The notes: a model not told the origin generated them from the sequence alone. A stretch of 64,000 nt of DNA from CAIRTM01 sp963723235 (GCA_963723235.1 CAVRPV010000004.1:157446-221445); one strand, 5' to 3'. Shown: positions 46,892-58,534, counted from the first letter of the stretch. Numbers and translations are program-made.

Positions 46892-47566
46892 TCAGTCATT
46901 ACTAGAAAAATTATTTATAGAAATAAACTTATGAGCGTTTTCAATCAACCATTGCCTGTCTTTATTCCACCACTTCAACTTCAACAAAAATTCTATTTGG
47001 TCAGCAGCAAAGCGAAATTTTATAACCCTGGCAGGAACACCTCCAACAACTGCATAAGGCGGGACATTTTTTGTCACAACAGCACCAGCTGCAATCACCG
47101 CCCCATCACCAACGACAATTCCACCTAGTAAAGTTGCTCTTTGACCAATCCAGACATCGTTTCCGATTACAACATTAACTTTTCGCTGTGAATCAGCATA
47201 CATCGATTCATCAAACAGCTGTACATTTGCAAATGTTTCTCCGTTTTGCTTTTTTAAAGAGAAGAACGCTGGATGAGTAGAAACAAAATGAATCGGATGA
47301 TTTCCTGAAGTTGTTTGCACATAACCTGAAATTGAGCAAAATCGCCCAATTTTTGCATTAATGTTACAGTTGGGTCCTACATATGAACCATAGCCAATTG
47401 AACCTGAAAAAATGCTATTATTATGTATAACATTTCTACCTTCAAAATAACTATTTATACCAATATTTACCCCTGAATGTAAGACTACATTTTTCCCTCG
47501 ATGCTTAATCTTTAAATAGATGCGCTTTATTGCTGTTTTAACAAATTTCGGTACAACAAAATCCAT
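46892..47566 (-). CDS. CatB/xenobiotic-type hexapeptide acetyltransferase
   Basis: 224 aa left-handed beta-helix protein. Repeats I-G-x-x-S-x-x, the catalytic-loop His in TTSGNHPIHFVSTHPAF, then VVIGNDVWIGQRATLLGGIVVGDGAVIAAGAVVTKNVPPYAVVGGVPARVIKFRF. Within a polysaccharide locus it most likely O- or N-acetylates a sugar residue rather than an antibiotic. Intact frame; overlaps the end of the upstream glycosyltransferase by 40 bases. Confidence 0.85.
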   Translation of the reverse strand: MDFVVPKFVKTAIKRIYLKIKHRGKNVVLHSGVNIGINSYFEGRNVIHNNSIFSGSIGYGSYVGPNCNINAKIGRFCSISGYVQTTSGNHPIHFVSTHPAFFSLKKQNGETFANVQLFDESMYADSQRKVNVVIGNDVWIGQRATLLGGIVVGDGAVIAAGAVVTKNVPPYAVVGGVPARVIKFRFAADQIEFLLKLKWWNKDRQWLIENAHKFISINNFSSND

Positions 47567-48712
47567 TTTTCACCTTCAACTTCCCAGCACAACACTTTTC
47601 TTGCCAATAAGGCATTAGACTTCAACCGATCATACAAATCTTTATCTTCATAAATATTGATAATTGCATTAGCAATGGTCTCAGGCAGTAAGTTTTCTAA
47701 AATAATTCCAAAATGGTAACGCTCATTGTAATATCTATGTTCTGGAATATCAGACATAATTACAGGTAATCCAGCGGCCAAATACTCAAATATTTTGTTA
47801 GAAATTGAGCATTTGAAATTTACACAAAAACCTTCCGTAATTGCGACTCCAATGTGAGAAGATGAAGCCGCACTAACTAATTGATCCACGCGAACGGGTG
47901 GCACAAATTGTACTAACCCATCAGCGTTTTCAGTTTTTACCAAATTCCTATACTTCGTCTCACAACGACCAAATCCACGCATTACAATTTTAATTTTACC
48001 CTGATAAGTTTTAAGGAATGCTGCGGACTGAATTAGTAAATCATAGCCACGACCATCATAAAATTGACCATGATTTAAAACCTCAAAGTGGTTATTATCT
48101 GTAGGGTGATTATCATCTATCGCAGCATTACCTTCACGCCAGGCACAATTTGTAATCACATCCGGAGTCTTGATTTTATAAAGTTGTGATAAATAGTCAG
48201 CAGCAGCGTGACTAACACAGACAACTCGATCTACTCTACGAATAAAAAAGGACTCAAAGAATTTGACAATTGATTTAATAACTTTTTGCTTTGCAATATC
48301 GTGATTTTCACTCCAAATTTCATGTGTATCATAAACAATTTTAGCGCGCCGCAACCTTGCAGCAACCCAGCCAATTATAAGTGTATTATAATCATTTGCG
48401 TGATAAATTTGCGCATTTTCTTTATAGCATAAGACAGTCAAGCCCAACAAATAATAAATCCTATATAAAATGGCACGGAAAATTTTTCCAATCAAGCCAG
48501 GCAATGGAAACTTTGTGGCGAAATGGATTATCTAATAATGAAACATGAAATGGCAAACTGTCAATTATGGACTGATCAAATTTTGGCTCAATAATCCCAA
48601 CAACAACGACATCAAAGCCGCTTTGAGCACAAATTGTTGCTTCTTTGCGTACTCTTGGATCCCAATGAACGCTATTTGAAACGATCATGCAAATTTTAGA
48701 TTTTTCTGACAA
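47527..48712 (-). CDS. Glycosyltransferase family 4 (one frameshift)
   Basis: About 394 aa after removing one extra base near 48500. N-terminal part MSEKSKICMIVSNSVHWDPRVRKEATICAQSGFDVVVVGI. Then LPGLIGKIFRAILYRIYYLLG, DTHEIWSENHDIAKQK, and the C-terminal nucleotide-sugar region HIGVAITEGFCVNFKCSISNKIFEYLAAGLPVIMSD. The conserved EGFxxx...E pattern is present. A cytosolic enzyme of repeat-unit assembly. Sugar unknown. Confidence 0.82.
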
Positions 48713-48898
48713 TTTTTTTCCTTTCCGATAACTCTTAAGTTATAATGAAATTTATAAACCTTAATCCAACTGCCACACATACAATTCGCCAGAACAACAA
48801 ATCAATAGGCCCTCCAAGGGGATTAATGCTGTTGGAAGTCCGTTATAGACAAGACCAATTACATTTATGTTCTCATTATAACCCCCATCGCTTTGTAA

Positions 48899-50059
48899 TT
48901 ACGAAATTAATTGCCTTAACGCGCTACTAAAACCACTATAACTACTTTCCTCAATTGCAATTGCATTTTTAATCTTGTCTTTAGGTGGATCAATGAAATA
49001 ACCATCTGCCAATGATTTTATATTTTCAATGACCTGCGGCGTTATTTCAGATGCAAAGAAATAAGTTGAACGTAACCCAAGACGGCTTAAAATATCTTTC
49101 ATTTTGGGCTCATACTCTAATGCATAGTCTAACCAACTATCAATTGAAATGTTAGGTGTTCCATTTTTTAATGAAAGTAATGTTCCATGAAAGTACGAAG
49201 TAAAGGTCATTTTAAAAAGAGAAAACACCTTTGCCCACTCAAATGGTGTCAAATCATATAAATAATAATCCGCAAATCGATTCGGCTGATAAAGAGCAAC
49301 TAATTGATATTTTTTCCCATATATTGATCGTACGAGTTTGCCAATGTTTTCACCACCCATAATTCCAATTATTGGTTTCTTAACATCTACTCCATGCCTT
49401 TTTAATTTTTGTTCAAGGTGTTCCAAAGATACGGGAATCTTATCCATTTCCAAAAGTATTGTTGGGTCACAATTATGGATTGGACAAAGAGTATTGTCTA
49501 CGTAATGAACAAATGCTTCCGTTGCGGAATCACGAACACCAATATATTTATACGAACCCCATGCACGTTTTAAATACTCCCGTTGTTCCTGGCTAATTTC
49601 TTTAAATTTAAAACCATGGGAGGAAGCGGCATAACTCATTTTATTACCCTTCAACTCTTCTCCCAAGAGGTATGCATTAGGAAATCCACGAACATTCCAA
49701 TTCCAAACCGCATCGCTTCCAACTACAATTACATCATATTTACCTGAAATTTTTGAAAAAAAACTGCGATATTCATCTGTAACAATTGCATGATTTGATA
49801 ATGGTAAATTTGATAATTCATTTTTAAAAGTTTTGTTGCGCACACGCAACTTATAATTTGCTAAAATGCCATTTTTAACAATCCTTTTCCATGAATTCGC
49901 CCCACGTTTATAATAATTTTGAACAACTGGCATTTCATAATTAATTACCTCGACATTCACATCAAAATCATTCGCTATCCGCGTGGACAACGCATAAGCC
50001 TGCATGTAGGCACCATAATTTAAACTTGAGTGGAATGTTAAGATGCCAACTTTTTTCAT
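48899..50059 (-). CDS. Polysaccharide pyruvyl transferase-family protein
   Basis: 386 aa. N-terminus GILTFHSSLNYGAYMQAYALS is typical of PF04230. Then VVGSDAVWNWNVRG, SYAASSHG, VRDSATEAFVHY, PTILLEMD, and SYFHGTLLSLKNGTPNISID with the His-Gly motif. Adds a ketal-linked pyruvate (from PEP) to a sugar, giving a negative charge. The ATG overlaps the flippase stop by four bases. Intact. Confidence 0.87.
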   Translation of the reverse strand: MKKVGILTFHSSLNYGAYMQAYALSTRIANDFDVNVEVINYEMPVVQNYYKRGANSWKRIVKNGILANYKLRVRNKTFKNELSNLPLSNHAIVTDEYRSFFSKISGKYDVIVVGSDAVWNWNVRGFPNAYLLGEELKGNKMSYAASSHGFKFKEISQEQREYLKRAWGSYKYIGVRDSATEAFVHYVDNTLCPIHNCDPTILLEMDKIPVSLEHLEQKLKRHGVDVKKPIIGIMGGENIGKLVRSIYGKKYQLVALYQPNRFADYYLYDLTPFEWAKVFSLFKMTFTSYFHGTLLSLKNGTPNISIDSWLDYALEYEPKMKDILSRLGLRSTYFFASEITPQVIENIKSLADGYFIDPPKDKIKNAIAIEESSYSGFSSALRQLIS

Positions 50060-51605
50060 TTATTAAATCCATATTTTGCAATTTTGTTCACAATTGAGCT
50101 GAATAAATTAATAAAGTACATACGCTCGTCTTTGGTCAAGGCGACAAGCCAACTTATGGCTGCAATAGCACCACAACTAAGTGTAAAACTTAAACCTAAA
50201 CGAAGTAACGAGGCTGATAAAAAAAGTTTCGGCATTGATCCCAGGAATGCAGAAGGAACAGCAACAATAAAACAACGGACCAAAACCTCACTAAACCACT
50301 GACGTGGAGATAAATCAAGCAATCGCTTCCCCCAATAAATGCGTAACAAACCACTGGCAATACTGGTAATTACTAAGGCAACCAATGCAGCAGATGGAAC
50401 ATGAAAAAGTTTCAGCAGTAAATAACCAAACGGTAACGTCATCAGCAATGCCAGCCCTACTGTACCCTGGTATGCTGCAATCCGCCCCTGTGCTGTGATT
50501 GCCATCATTGAGCCAACAGTAAGCTTGTCCACTAGAAATGAAAATAAAATGAGTTGACAAAATATTGCCGTATAGTCCGGTGGTATTTTAAGCCAAATCT
50601 TGAGTACATATTCCATTTCAATAAAAAGCGGTATAATGAAAAAAAACACCAAAATTGTGCTAAATTTCGAGGCTCGGATTGTGAGAGAGAGTAGCCGGTT
50701 GTGATCCCCACGTCCAGCAATAGTCGTAATTTCAGGATGCATCGCGCCAACCATAGCTTGAGCAAATGTTCCTGTTTGCGACGAAACTTGATTAGCAATA
50801 CCATAGGCGGCATTAACTTTTGGTCCATGAAAAAGATTGAGCAGAACAGCAGTTCCTTGGCTTCGAAATAAATTCCCTAGTCCTCCAATCAGCATCCATG
50901 CAGTGAAATAAAATATTTCAATCGTTCGGCCACGATCAAACCAATGCTTTCGGTTGATTCGACATTCGGGAAAAAGAAAAATGGCGCGTGCGACTTGAGT
51001 AAGTGAAAGTAAAACCGAAACACTCACCATACCAACTGCGTAGAAGAGAAGTCGGTCACCTCGTGATGTAGTAAGGACATATGCAAGAATAAAGGTTAGA
51101 ATACACTGAAGGAGTCCCCAAAACGCAGTTTCAGTGATATTTTGCTTGGCGGTAAACATAGCCAAATATGGAACTGAGCTCATGCCAAAAAAAGTTGAAA
51201 TTAGCGAAAGGCGAAAAATCCACGCACAACTTCAATGCGATCCGCCGGAATGGTAAGGACATGTTGAATACAGTATTCACGAATTGGCCAACCAATAATA
51301 ATTAAAATGGTAGGAAAAATTATATGAATAATAAAAGCAGTGTTAAACCATTGATTAATTCCTTCCACATCTCCTTTACCAATTGAATAAGCGAAAAAGC
51401 GCCTGGCACTGCTGCCTAAAAGTCCATTCAGAAAAGTCACAAACACAATAAGAGAACCGACGAGATTGTAGAGACCATAGTCCGTCTGGCCGAGAGCATT
51501 AAGGATCCAGCGGCTGCTGAAGATCGCCAGACCAGCGGCTAAAACGCTGCGTCCGTAGGTGGCAAGGGTGTTGAGGATAATGCGTTGGGAGGAGGTTAAA
51601 TTCAT
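50056..51605 (-). CDS. wzx: Wzx-type O-antigen/lipid-linked repeat flippase (one frameshift)
   Basis: About 516 aa with 12-14 hydrophobic segments once one missing base near 51200 is restored. N-terminal part MNLTSSQRIILNTLATYGRSVLAAGLAIFSSRWILNALGQTDYGLYNLVGSL, resuming at SLISTFFGMSSVPYLAMFTAKQN. The repeated amphipathic segments (KVNAAYGIANQVSSQTGTFAQAMVGAMHPEI) are typical of the MATE-like Wzx family. Moves the undecaprenyl-linked repeat unit across the inner membrane. Confidence 0.85.
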
Positions 51606-51776
51606 GTATTACTATTCTGCATCCAAATTTTGTAATTATTTAACACCAGGGAATTCCTTCACAATCCCTGATAATCATACGTTCAAGATTTATTTTTCGT
51701 GCTAATTATCAGGAAAACAACACGTTGTCCTGGTTAGGATTTCCGAACGCTTCAGTTGATATTGTCGGTGTACCGG

Positions 51777-53040
51777 TTAATCGGTCTTTAATTTTACAGT
51801 CTGATATTTCGGATTAGCAATTCTTGCAGGGTCTCCAAATCTCTTTGCATTGTGAAAATCGGCAATAACCCAACCCCAAACGAAGGCCAGACCCAAAAAC
51901 CAATATGGAAATTTAATAAGCATACTAAACATTGATCCCCAGAAAAATAAAACCAGGGATACCGCAAACGCATCAAAATGTTTGTATTTATATTTTTTCA
52001 TCTCAAAAAATAGTTTCGCTAACTGACCAATAAACAATAAGTAAATCATCAGGCCAATTAACCCAAAAGAATACAGCACCTCAATAATGTCGTTGTGTGC
52101 CCAGCGATATTTTGTGTTGGCGGTTGCGTTAGCACCGCTCCCAATGATCCACTCAAAAAAGGACTGAGAGCCCAATAAGCCCATATACCCAGTGTATATA
52201 TCAAGCCTTCCAGATCCCTTGTCATCAGCCAGAGTTTCCAATCTTCCTGTCAAATCACGACCTGATGTATCGACAACAAAATTAAATGTAAAAACAAGCA
52301 GTAAAAGCAAAATTGCACCACCAAAAGTAATCAGTGTTAGTTTCTTAAGTTTACCACTCATACTTATAGCGTTGCTAGCATATAAATATACTGGAATAGC
52401 TGTTATAAAAGCAAGGAAGGCTGATCTCTTGTATGAAATCAAAATTGCAGCAAAGATAAGCAATAGCCCGCTTATTTTCAGTGTTTTTTTTGGTATCAAG
52501 AGTATAGCAGGCAGCAAATACGACAAATAAAAAACCGGATTAAATGACAAATTATAGTCAGAACTAGCCTGGAAAGTATTCACCACAGTAAGAAAAAAGT
52601 AAAATAAAACAGGCAGAAACACGACTACGATAAAAACATGAAATTTAAGCGTATTTAGCTGCAGGACAGAATAATAAGATATTATCAATACCCACACCCA
52701 GTAAGACAGACTGATAAACGCAAAAGGCATTTGCTTCACAGAATAGTTGCCGCATATAAGTATTGAAAACATAGCGACGAATGCATAAGAAAACAGCAAA
52801 CCATAAAAACAAATTATTCTCGTTTTTCCTTGCACGATTCTTTAACAAGATCCGGAATGAAATCAATACCATAAGGAGCATAAAAAATTTAATCGGCGCA
52901 AGCTTGGTTGCCTCCTCACCCGAAAGAAGCCCGCCCATCGTATTCTTAAAATCCCACAGGGTTACAACAAGCAGTACCAGAGAGACCCAGACCTCAAACT
53001 TAAAAAGAGAGCCTCTTTTAGATGCGTCTGTAGTTTCCAC
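51777..53040 (-). CDS. O-antigen ligase/polymerase-like membrane protein (one frameshift)
   Basis: About 420 aa with roughly ten membrane helices after removing one extra base near 52800. Periplasmic loop after RDLTGRLETLADDKGSGRLDIYTGYMGLL...SGANATANTKYRWAHNDIIEVLYSFGLIGLMIYLLF. The Arg and His-Asn pair matches Wzy_C/WaaL proteins. In a Wzx-dependent locus it is more likely the Wzy polymerase joining repeat units, though ligase cannot be excluded. Confidence 0.8.
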
Positions 53041-53325
53041 AAAAACCCCTTTTCATTATCGGCTATCAATCCTATTTGGAGTATGAACCAAGAACCGACT
53101 TGAGTCTTTCCAATCCGCCAACCGACTCGACGCCGACAAGCACCTTTGCCGGCTTGTCAGCGCTCCTGATTCTCTGTCGCATCCTTGCAAAACAACGGCA
53201 AACAAACTGGATAGGCCTGACGCACAATCTAGCGTGTTCATATCTGGGGCGCAGGCATGGCTTCCTGTTCCTTATAATCCATACAATTTTTTGCGCAACC
53301 AGCTCAGAACGCTCTGTAAAAAGCG

Positions 53326-54462
53326 TCAGACAAGATCGTTGTGCTGAATACCGTTCCAGGTGTTGCTGAGCTTTGCGGTGCCCAGAATGATTTTTAGAAC
53401 GCGGTGAGCGGTATTGATCATCTGGTAATCGAGCGGTACGCACATGCCTTTTGATCGAATGTCAGCGGCCATTTGAACCTCAACCGCATTGACAATAGTA
53501 GCGCGATCAAGGCCGGTAAGAACAATTGATCCGGCATCCATGGCCTCAGGGCGCTCCAGGGCGGTTCTACGAGTAACAGCGGGAAAATCCAGCATTGAAG
53601 ACTCCTCGCATATAGTGCCGCTGTCGGACAGCACGCATGCGGCATTCATCTGCAGATTAACATAATCCAAAAAACCGAACGGCTTCATAAACCGGATCTT
53701 GTCGGAAATGTTTTTGCCCTCCGAGCGTTTCAAGCCGCTTGCGGGTTCGCGGATGCGTTGAAACAATCACCGGCAGTCCGTATTTCTCTGACCAGGGTTT
53801 CAAATGCTTCAATCAGGGCTGTCAGGCTCTCCCGCCGGTCGACATTTTCCTCCCGATGAATACTGGCCAGGAAATACTTTTGGGGTTGCAGCCCAAGATC
53901 ACGCAGTGCGGATGAAGCCTTAATTCGTTCCATGTGTGTATTCAGAACCTCACGCATCGGTGAGCCGGTTACATAAATTCTCCGGTGCGGCAGCCCCTCG
54001 CTGAGCAGATGCCGCCGCGCATGCTCGGTATAACACAGATTGAAGTCACTGATGTGATCAATGATGCGGCGGTTGATTTCCTCAGGCACATTAAAATCAA
54101 AACAGCGATTTCCTGCTTCCATGTGATAAATGGGGATTTTCAGGCGCTTGGCCATAATGCCGGCGATTGAGCTGTTTGTATCTCCCAGAATCAGAACAGC
54201 ATCGGGTTTTTCCTGTTTGAGAATTTCCTCGGCGGCGATAAGAATGCCGCCATAGACGCGGCCCAGGCTGGAGGTGTCAACATTCATAAAGTGGTCGGGC
54301 TTGCGGACTTGCAAGTCCTTGAAAAAAATCTCGTTCAGTTCATAGTCCCAGTTCTGGCCGGTGTGGACAATCTTATGATCAACGTGCTTATCCAGCAGCG
54401 CCAATGTACAGGACAGACCGGATAATCTCGGGGCGCGTTCCCAGAATAGTCACAACTTTCAT
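53326..54462 (-). CDS. capG: UDP-N-acetyl-L-fucosamine synthase, CapG/FnlC/WbjD type (three frameshifts)
   Basis: About 377 aa after three single-base corrections (near 54419, 53800 and 53730). Begins MKVVTILGTRPEIIR. It then reads HTGQNWDYELNEIFFKDLQVRKPDHF, EAGNRCFDFNVPEEINRRIIDHISD, the segment EKYGLPVIVSTHPRTRKRLE, and SDSGTICEESSMLDFPAV. The NWDYELNEIFF segment distinguishes CapG from WecB. A 2-epimerase giving the final UDP-L-FucNAc. Follows capF with a 3-base gap. Confidence 0.85.
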
Positions 54463-54465
54463 GCA

Positions 54466-55588
54466 TTACACCTCCTCAAAAAATGTATCCGGATCATCCG
54501 GGTTAAAATGCTCATTAATCCAGAACAGGGTTACCAGTTCAGTGGTTCCGACATTGGTAATATTGTGTGTATAGTAGATTGGCATTTCCACCCAGGAAGG
54601 CTTGTCACCGGACACCTGATATTCGATCACTTTGTCGGTCCCGATCCGGCGCAACTTAATGCTTGCCTGGCCGCTGACCACACAAAATTTTTCATTTTTA
54701 CGGATATGATAATGATTGCCGCGGGTGATACCCGGCCTTGTTGTTGAAAACGAGACCTGCCCGCCGTTTTCCAGCTTAAACACCTCAACAAAACTGCCTC
54801 GCTCATCGGTATTGAGTTTTAAATGACGCTCCCAGTCAGCGGCATCCATATACGTAATAAATGTATTGTACAAATCGCGTTCAAAGGCCGACCCGATCGC
54901 CGGCACCATGCCGCTGCCGTAGTAAGAGTCTTTGTATTTATTCAGCAGCGCCAGAACTTCAGATACTTTTACCTCAGCTCTGGGCTGGTATATGTTCAAC
55001 CTGATAACCGCCGGGAGGATTTTCTATAAGCCGATAAATCTCTTCCACAAGGTCATTGATATAGATCATGGTCATCTGACCGTCCTGCATGATGGTTGGC
55101 TCCTGCCCGTGGGTGACCTGATAACAGAAGGTCGCAACAACTGAATTATAGAACGGCCGGCCGCCGTCGCCGAAAACATTCGGCATAACCATGGAAACAG
55201 CGGGGGCATTGCTGTGTGCATGCTCCACTGCTCAAGCAGCTCCATCGCCCGCTTTTTGCCCCGGCCATATTCATTGTCACGATCAATCTGGGTGCTCGAC
55301 GAGAAAATGATATAGGGGGTGTTTTGCCGGCCGCATCACTGCAGACAAGCAACTTTTCCATCAGCTCAATATTTTTCTCATAGACCACCCGGGTTCATCC
55401 CGGTTGACACCCGCCAGATGAACTATGACATCGGCATTTTTGGCAAAGCTCATGAAGGCATCGGGTTTTTCGTAGAAGCTGTCGTCATAGGGCAGCAGTT
55501 CAAAATCTTTTTCTCCGGGCAAGCCGATCCCTCAAATGCGAACCGACAAACCCGGCCATACCGGTAATGCCGATTTTTTTTTAGCCAT
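54466..55588 (-). pseudogene. capF: CapF/FnlB reductase, fragmented
   Basis: About 373 aa in at least four frames. N-terminus from ATG 55588 needs one A added to a run of nine to read KIGITGMAGFVGSHLRDRLA. Further pieces read FELLPYDDSFYEKPDAFMSF, DVIVHLAGVNRDEPGVVYEKNIEL, DRDNEYGRGKKRAMELLEQW, and MPNVFGDGGRPFYNSVVATFCYQVTHG. The C-terminal cupin domain (54466-54999) is intact: ITRGNHYHIRKNEKFCVVSG, VEMPIYYTHNITNVG. CapF reduces the ketosugar intermediate of UDP-L-FucNAc biosynthesis. Its order between capE and capG is the standard one. Confidence 0.8.
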
Positions 55589-55616
55589 GAAGTCATAAAA
55601 CATTCCATGTTTTCTA

Positions 55617-55681
55617 ACCACGAAACACGAGGATAAAGGTTCGTTTACTTGTTCGTGTTTTTCGTGTGCATTTTCGTGGTC
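55617..55681. repeat. Palindromic CCACGAAA-type repeat
   Basis: Between capF and capE. Left arm ACCACGAAACACGA, right arm TTCGTGTTTTTCGTGTG and then TTTTCGTGGTC, forming an imperfect inverted repeat of about 65 bases. Such CCACGAAA...TTTCGTGG elements recur in many environmental genomes. Only one copy is seen here. Confidence 0.5.
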
Positions 55682-55698
55682 ACTATCAGCTTTTCAGT

Positions 55699-56705
55699 TC
55701 ATGCCTGCACCTCGGGCAGACTCAGCAGCAGTTTTTCAACCTGTTTTACATTAAACTGTTTGGTATTATGTGAATGATAATCTTCCAGCTGCATTTCTTT
55801 TTTATCGCCCTTGGTAAAATAGAGGGCATAGTTCAGATTGCGGTCATCAAGGGCAATCCGGTAATAATCGCCCATATCATCAGCCCCGCCATTTCTTCTT
55901 TGGTCACCAGCGTTTCATAGAGTTTTTCACCATGGCGGATACCGATGACCTTAATCGGCACATCGGATTTAAAAATATTTTTCAGCGCTATGTGCCAAGG
56001 TCCTGCACCGTGCAGGCGGGGGCTTTTTTGACAAAAATATCGCCGGGCCGGGCGTTGGAAAAGGCAAACAGCACCAGGTCTACCGAATCCCGCAACGGCA
56101 GCAGGAAGCGGGTCATTTCCGGCACGGTAAGGGTCAAGGGTTTCTTCTGCTTGATCTGGTCGATAAACAGCGGGAATGACCGATCCGCGGGAACACATCA
56201 CATTGCCGTAGCGGACGCATGATACCACCGTATTGTTGCAGGCACCGGTGCGGGCAACAGCCTGGGCAACTTTTTCCATCAGGGATTTGGTCATGCCCAT
56301 GGCGTTGATGGGATAAACCGCTTTGTCGGTACTGAGGCAGACCAGGCTTTTGACCTTGTTGGCGATGGCTGATTCCACCACGTTGTGTCCGCCAATGATA
56401 TTGGTCATCACCGCCTGCATGGGGAAAAATTCGCAGGAGGGCACCTGCTTTAAGGCTGCGGCGTGGAAGACCAAATCCACCCCTTTCATGGCATTATCAA
56501 CACTGTCGCGGTCGCGGACATCGCCGATGTAAAAAACCAGGCGCGGGTTATTATAGTCAATCCGCATCAATTCCTGCTTGAGTTCATCACGGCTGAAAAT
56601 CCTGATTTCTTTGACTTTGGTCTGCAAAAGACGATCCACCATAGCTTTGCCGAATGAACCCGTGCCGCCGGTAACCAGAATTGTTTTGCCTGATAAATCC
56701 TTCAT
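55699..56705 (-). CDS. capE: UDP-GlcNAc 4,6-dehydratase/5-epimerase, CapE/FnlA/WbjB type (three frameshifts)
   Basis: About 335 aa once corrected. N-terminus MKDLSGKTILVTGGTGSFGKAMVDRLL, active-site STDKAVYPINAMGMTKSLMEK. The stretch from about 56185 to 55985 is out of frame: the correct reading there contains DQIKQKKPLTLTVPEMTRF. It then returns to frame at LKNIFKSDVPIKVIGIRHGEKLYETLV. A last shift near 55880 gives DDMGDYYRIALDDRNLNYALYF and the end LLLSLPEVQA at 55699. First step of UDP-L-FucNAc synthesis from UDP-GlcNAc. Confidence 0.85.
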
Positions 56706-57163
56706 AATAGTTCTCCATGTTCATTTCTATGGCTGATGCGGCATAACGCCCAAACCATACTACAAGCACCGATCGTTTTCCATTATAAATGCCTACGGGA
56801 AATAAGCGTTGCTTTTCTTCAGCAGCAGCACTCCAAACCAAAGCGTGCTTCACTCAACCTTATTATGCGAGCCCTAATAATTAATTCTCAAGATCTCTCT
56901 GCATACCATACTGTGCGGATTTAATCAACGATCAAGTATATCCTTCCGAGCCGAAAAGCGAAATCATAGTAGCTCTTGTTGCATTCGCTGAATATTTTTT
57001 GGTATAGCGGTGTATACCATCCTGCACAATAGTACCGTCAACAAGTGGCATTTTAAAGGGAGCAGAAAAGTTCAATTATGGGGGTATTTGCGTTAATTTT
57101 TAGGCAACTTAGGGTTAATCCAAACCCGCTTGCTTTAACCCATAAATCTGGTAATTTATATTC
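56706..57163. other. Divergent intergenic region with possible IS end
   Basis: About 460 bases between capE (minus) and the nucleotidyltransferase (plus), so it should hold promoters for both. A short inverted repeat, GGTATA-gcggtg-TATACC (57001-57018), is visible. Nearby is aacaagtggca (57040-57050), which also occurs at 44448-44458 beside the IS3 scar, hinting at an IS end. No coding frame accepted. Confidence 0.45.
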
Positions 57164-58389
57164 ATGGATAAGAGCACACAATACTTTTTTGTCTTGCTGC
57201 GTTCCTTTTTTAAAAGAAACAACTCCACCAAAATCTCAGGGGGTTGAATGGGAGAAGATTTATAAGCTTGCTCGTATTCACTTTGTTATTGGGGCAGTGT
57301 ATGTAGCCATTCAAAAGCTGAATATAGAGAACCAACCTGAAGAGCATATTCTAAAAAAATTTAAAACGGCTTTTTTTGCGACATGTATTCGGTATGAAAA
57401 ACAAAAAAAGATGTCCGGGGAAATCACAGAGAAATTGGCCGAAGAGAAGATAAAACATATTTTTTTTAAAGGTTCCATAGTTAAGGAATACTATCCTGTA
57501 AAGGAAATGAGAACCCTTGGAGATATTGACCTTCTTTTACATAAGCAAAACCAAGAGGCCGCCAAAAAAGCTTTTGTTGAAATTGGGTATAAAAACATAT
57601 CATCGTCTAAAACGAGAAATTTTTGGGTTTATGAAAAAAATAATCTTACGATCGACGTTCATGACACGTTGATGTACGGCGAAATAAATAAAAAAGCTGA
57701 TTATATTTATTTTTATTATTTTGAAAGCCTGGGAAAATGCGGCCCCCATAGATAAAGGGTACACTTATGAATTAAATATGGAATTTCACCTCATGTTTCT
57801 TTTAGCTCACATGGCAAAGCATTTTTATGGGTATGGCTGTGGCGTGAGAATGTTTCTTGACATTGCCGTTATTATAAACAAGTTTAAAGAAGAAATAGAT
57901 TTTACGTATTTATGGAGTGAGCTTAAAAAAATTAAACTGGATATTTTTTCAAAAAATATTTTCTTTATATGCAAAAAATATTTTGGTGTAGATATTTCAA
58001 AAGCAGAAAAAGGCGAGCCGTTTGAGATGGACGACACAACCTTTGAAATGATCTCAAAGTATATAGTAGAAGGTGGAACATTTGGATTTAACAATAGAAA
58101 TGTTGCAAGCCCTTTAATACGAATAGAATACGAAAAAACATCAAACATGAAATTGGCTCAGATAAAGGCCTTATTTAGGAAAATATTTTTACCGTACAAA
58201 AGTATGAAAGAACAATTTTCTATACTTGAAAATTTCCCATTTCTACTTCTCTTTTTCTGGGTTGTAAGAGGATTTTTGTGTATAACCACAAGAAGGGAAA
58301 AAACACTGGGGATTTTAAAAGGATTAACAGCAGAAACTTCAGACGCAGAGGAGGCCTATGAAGTTATAAAAAAAATAGGCCTTTTTTAA
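57164..58389 (+). CDS. NTP_transf_5-type nucleotidyltransferase (two frameshifts)
   Basis: About 408 aa. Start ATG 57164 gives MDKSTQYFFVLLRSFFKRNN. A G-run at about 57238-57243 shifts the frame into VEWEKIYKLARIHFVIGAVY. A second shift near 57735 separates YIYFYYFESLG from IDKGYTYELNMEFHLMFLLAHMAKHF. The nucleotidyltransferase signature FFKGSIVKEYYPVKEMRTLGDIDLLL (RxxGDxDxL) fits the uncharacterised NTP_transf_5 family common in polysaccharide loci. AT-rich. Substrate unknown. Confidence 0.75.
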
Positions 58390-58534
58390 TAGAAATTTAA
58401 AGTGTGATCACCAAGCAAGAAAATAAAAAAACATTTCAGGGTCTTGTGATCGGAATTTTTTAGTGATTCGCGATTGATTTGACAATTGGCTTGAAAAAAA
58501 GATTGGTATCGATTTTGATGAAGGAACAAACCCA

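Noticed and set aside
53072..53369. Overlapping plus and minus frames between the Wzy-like gene and capG
   Set aside because: Neither shows a domain, signal or ribosome-binding site; likely a gap or a degraded gene I cannot identify.
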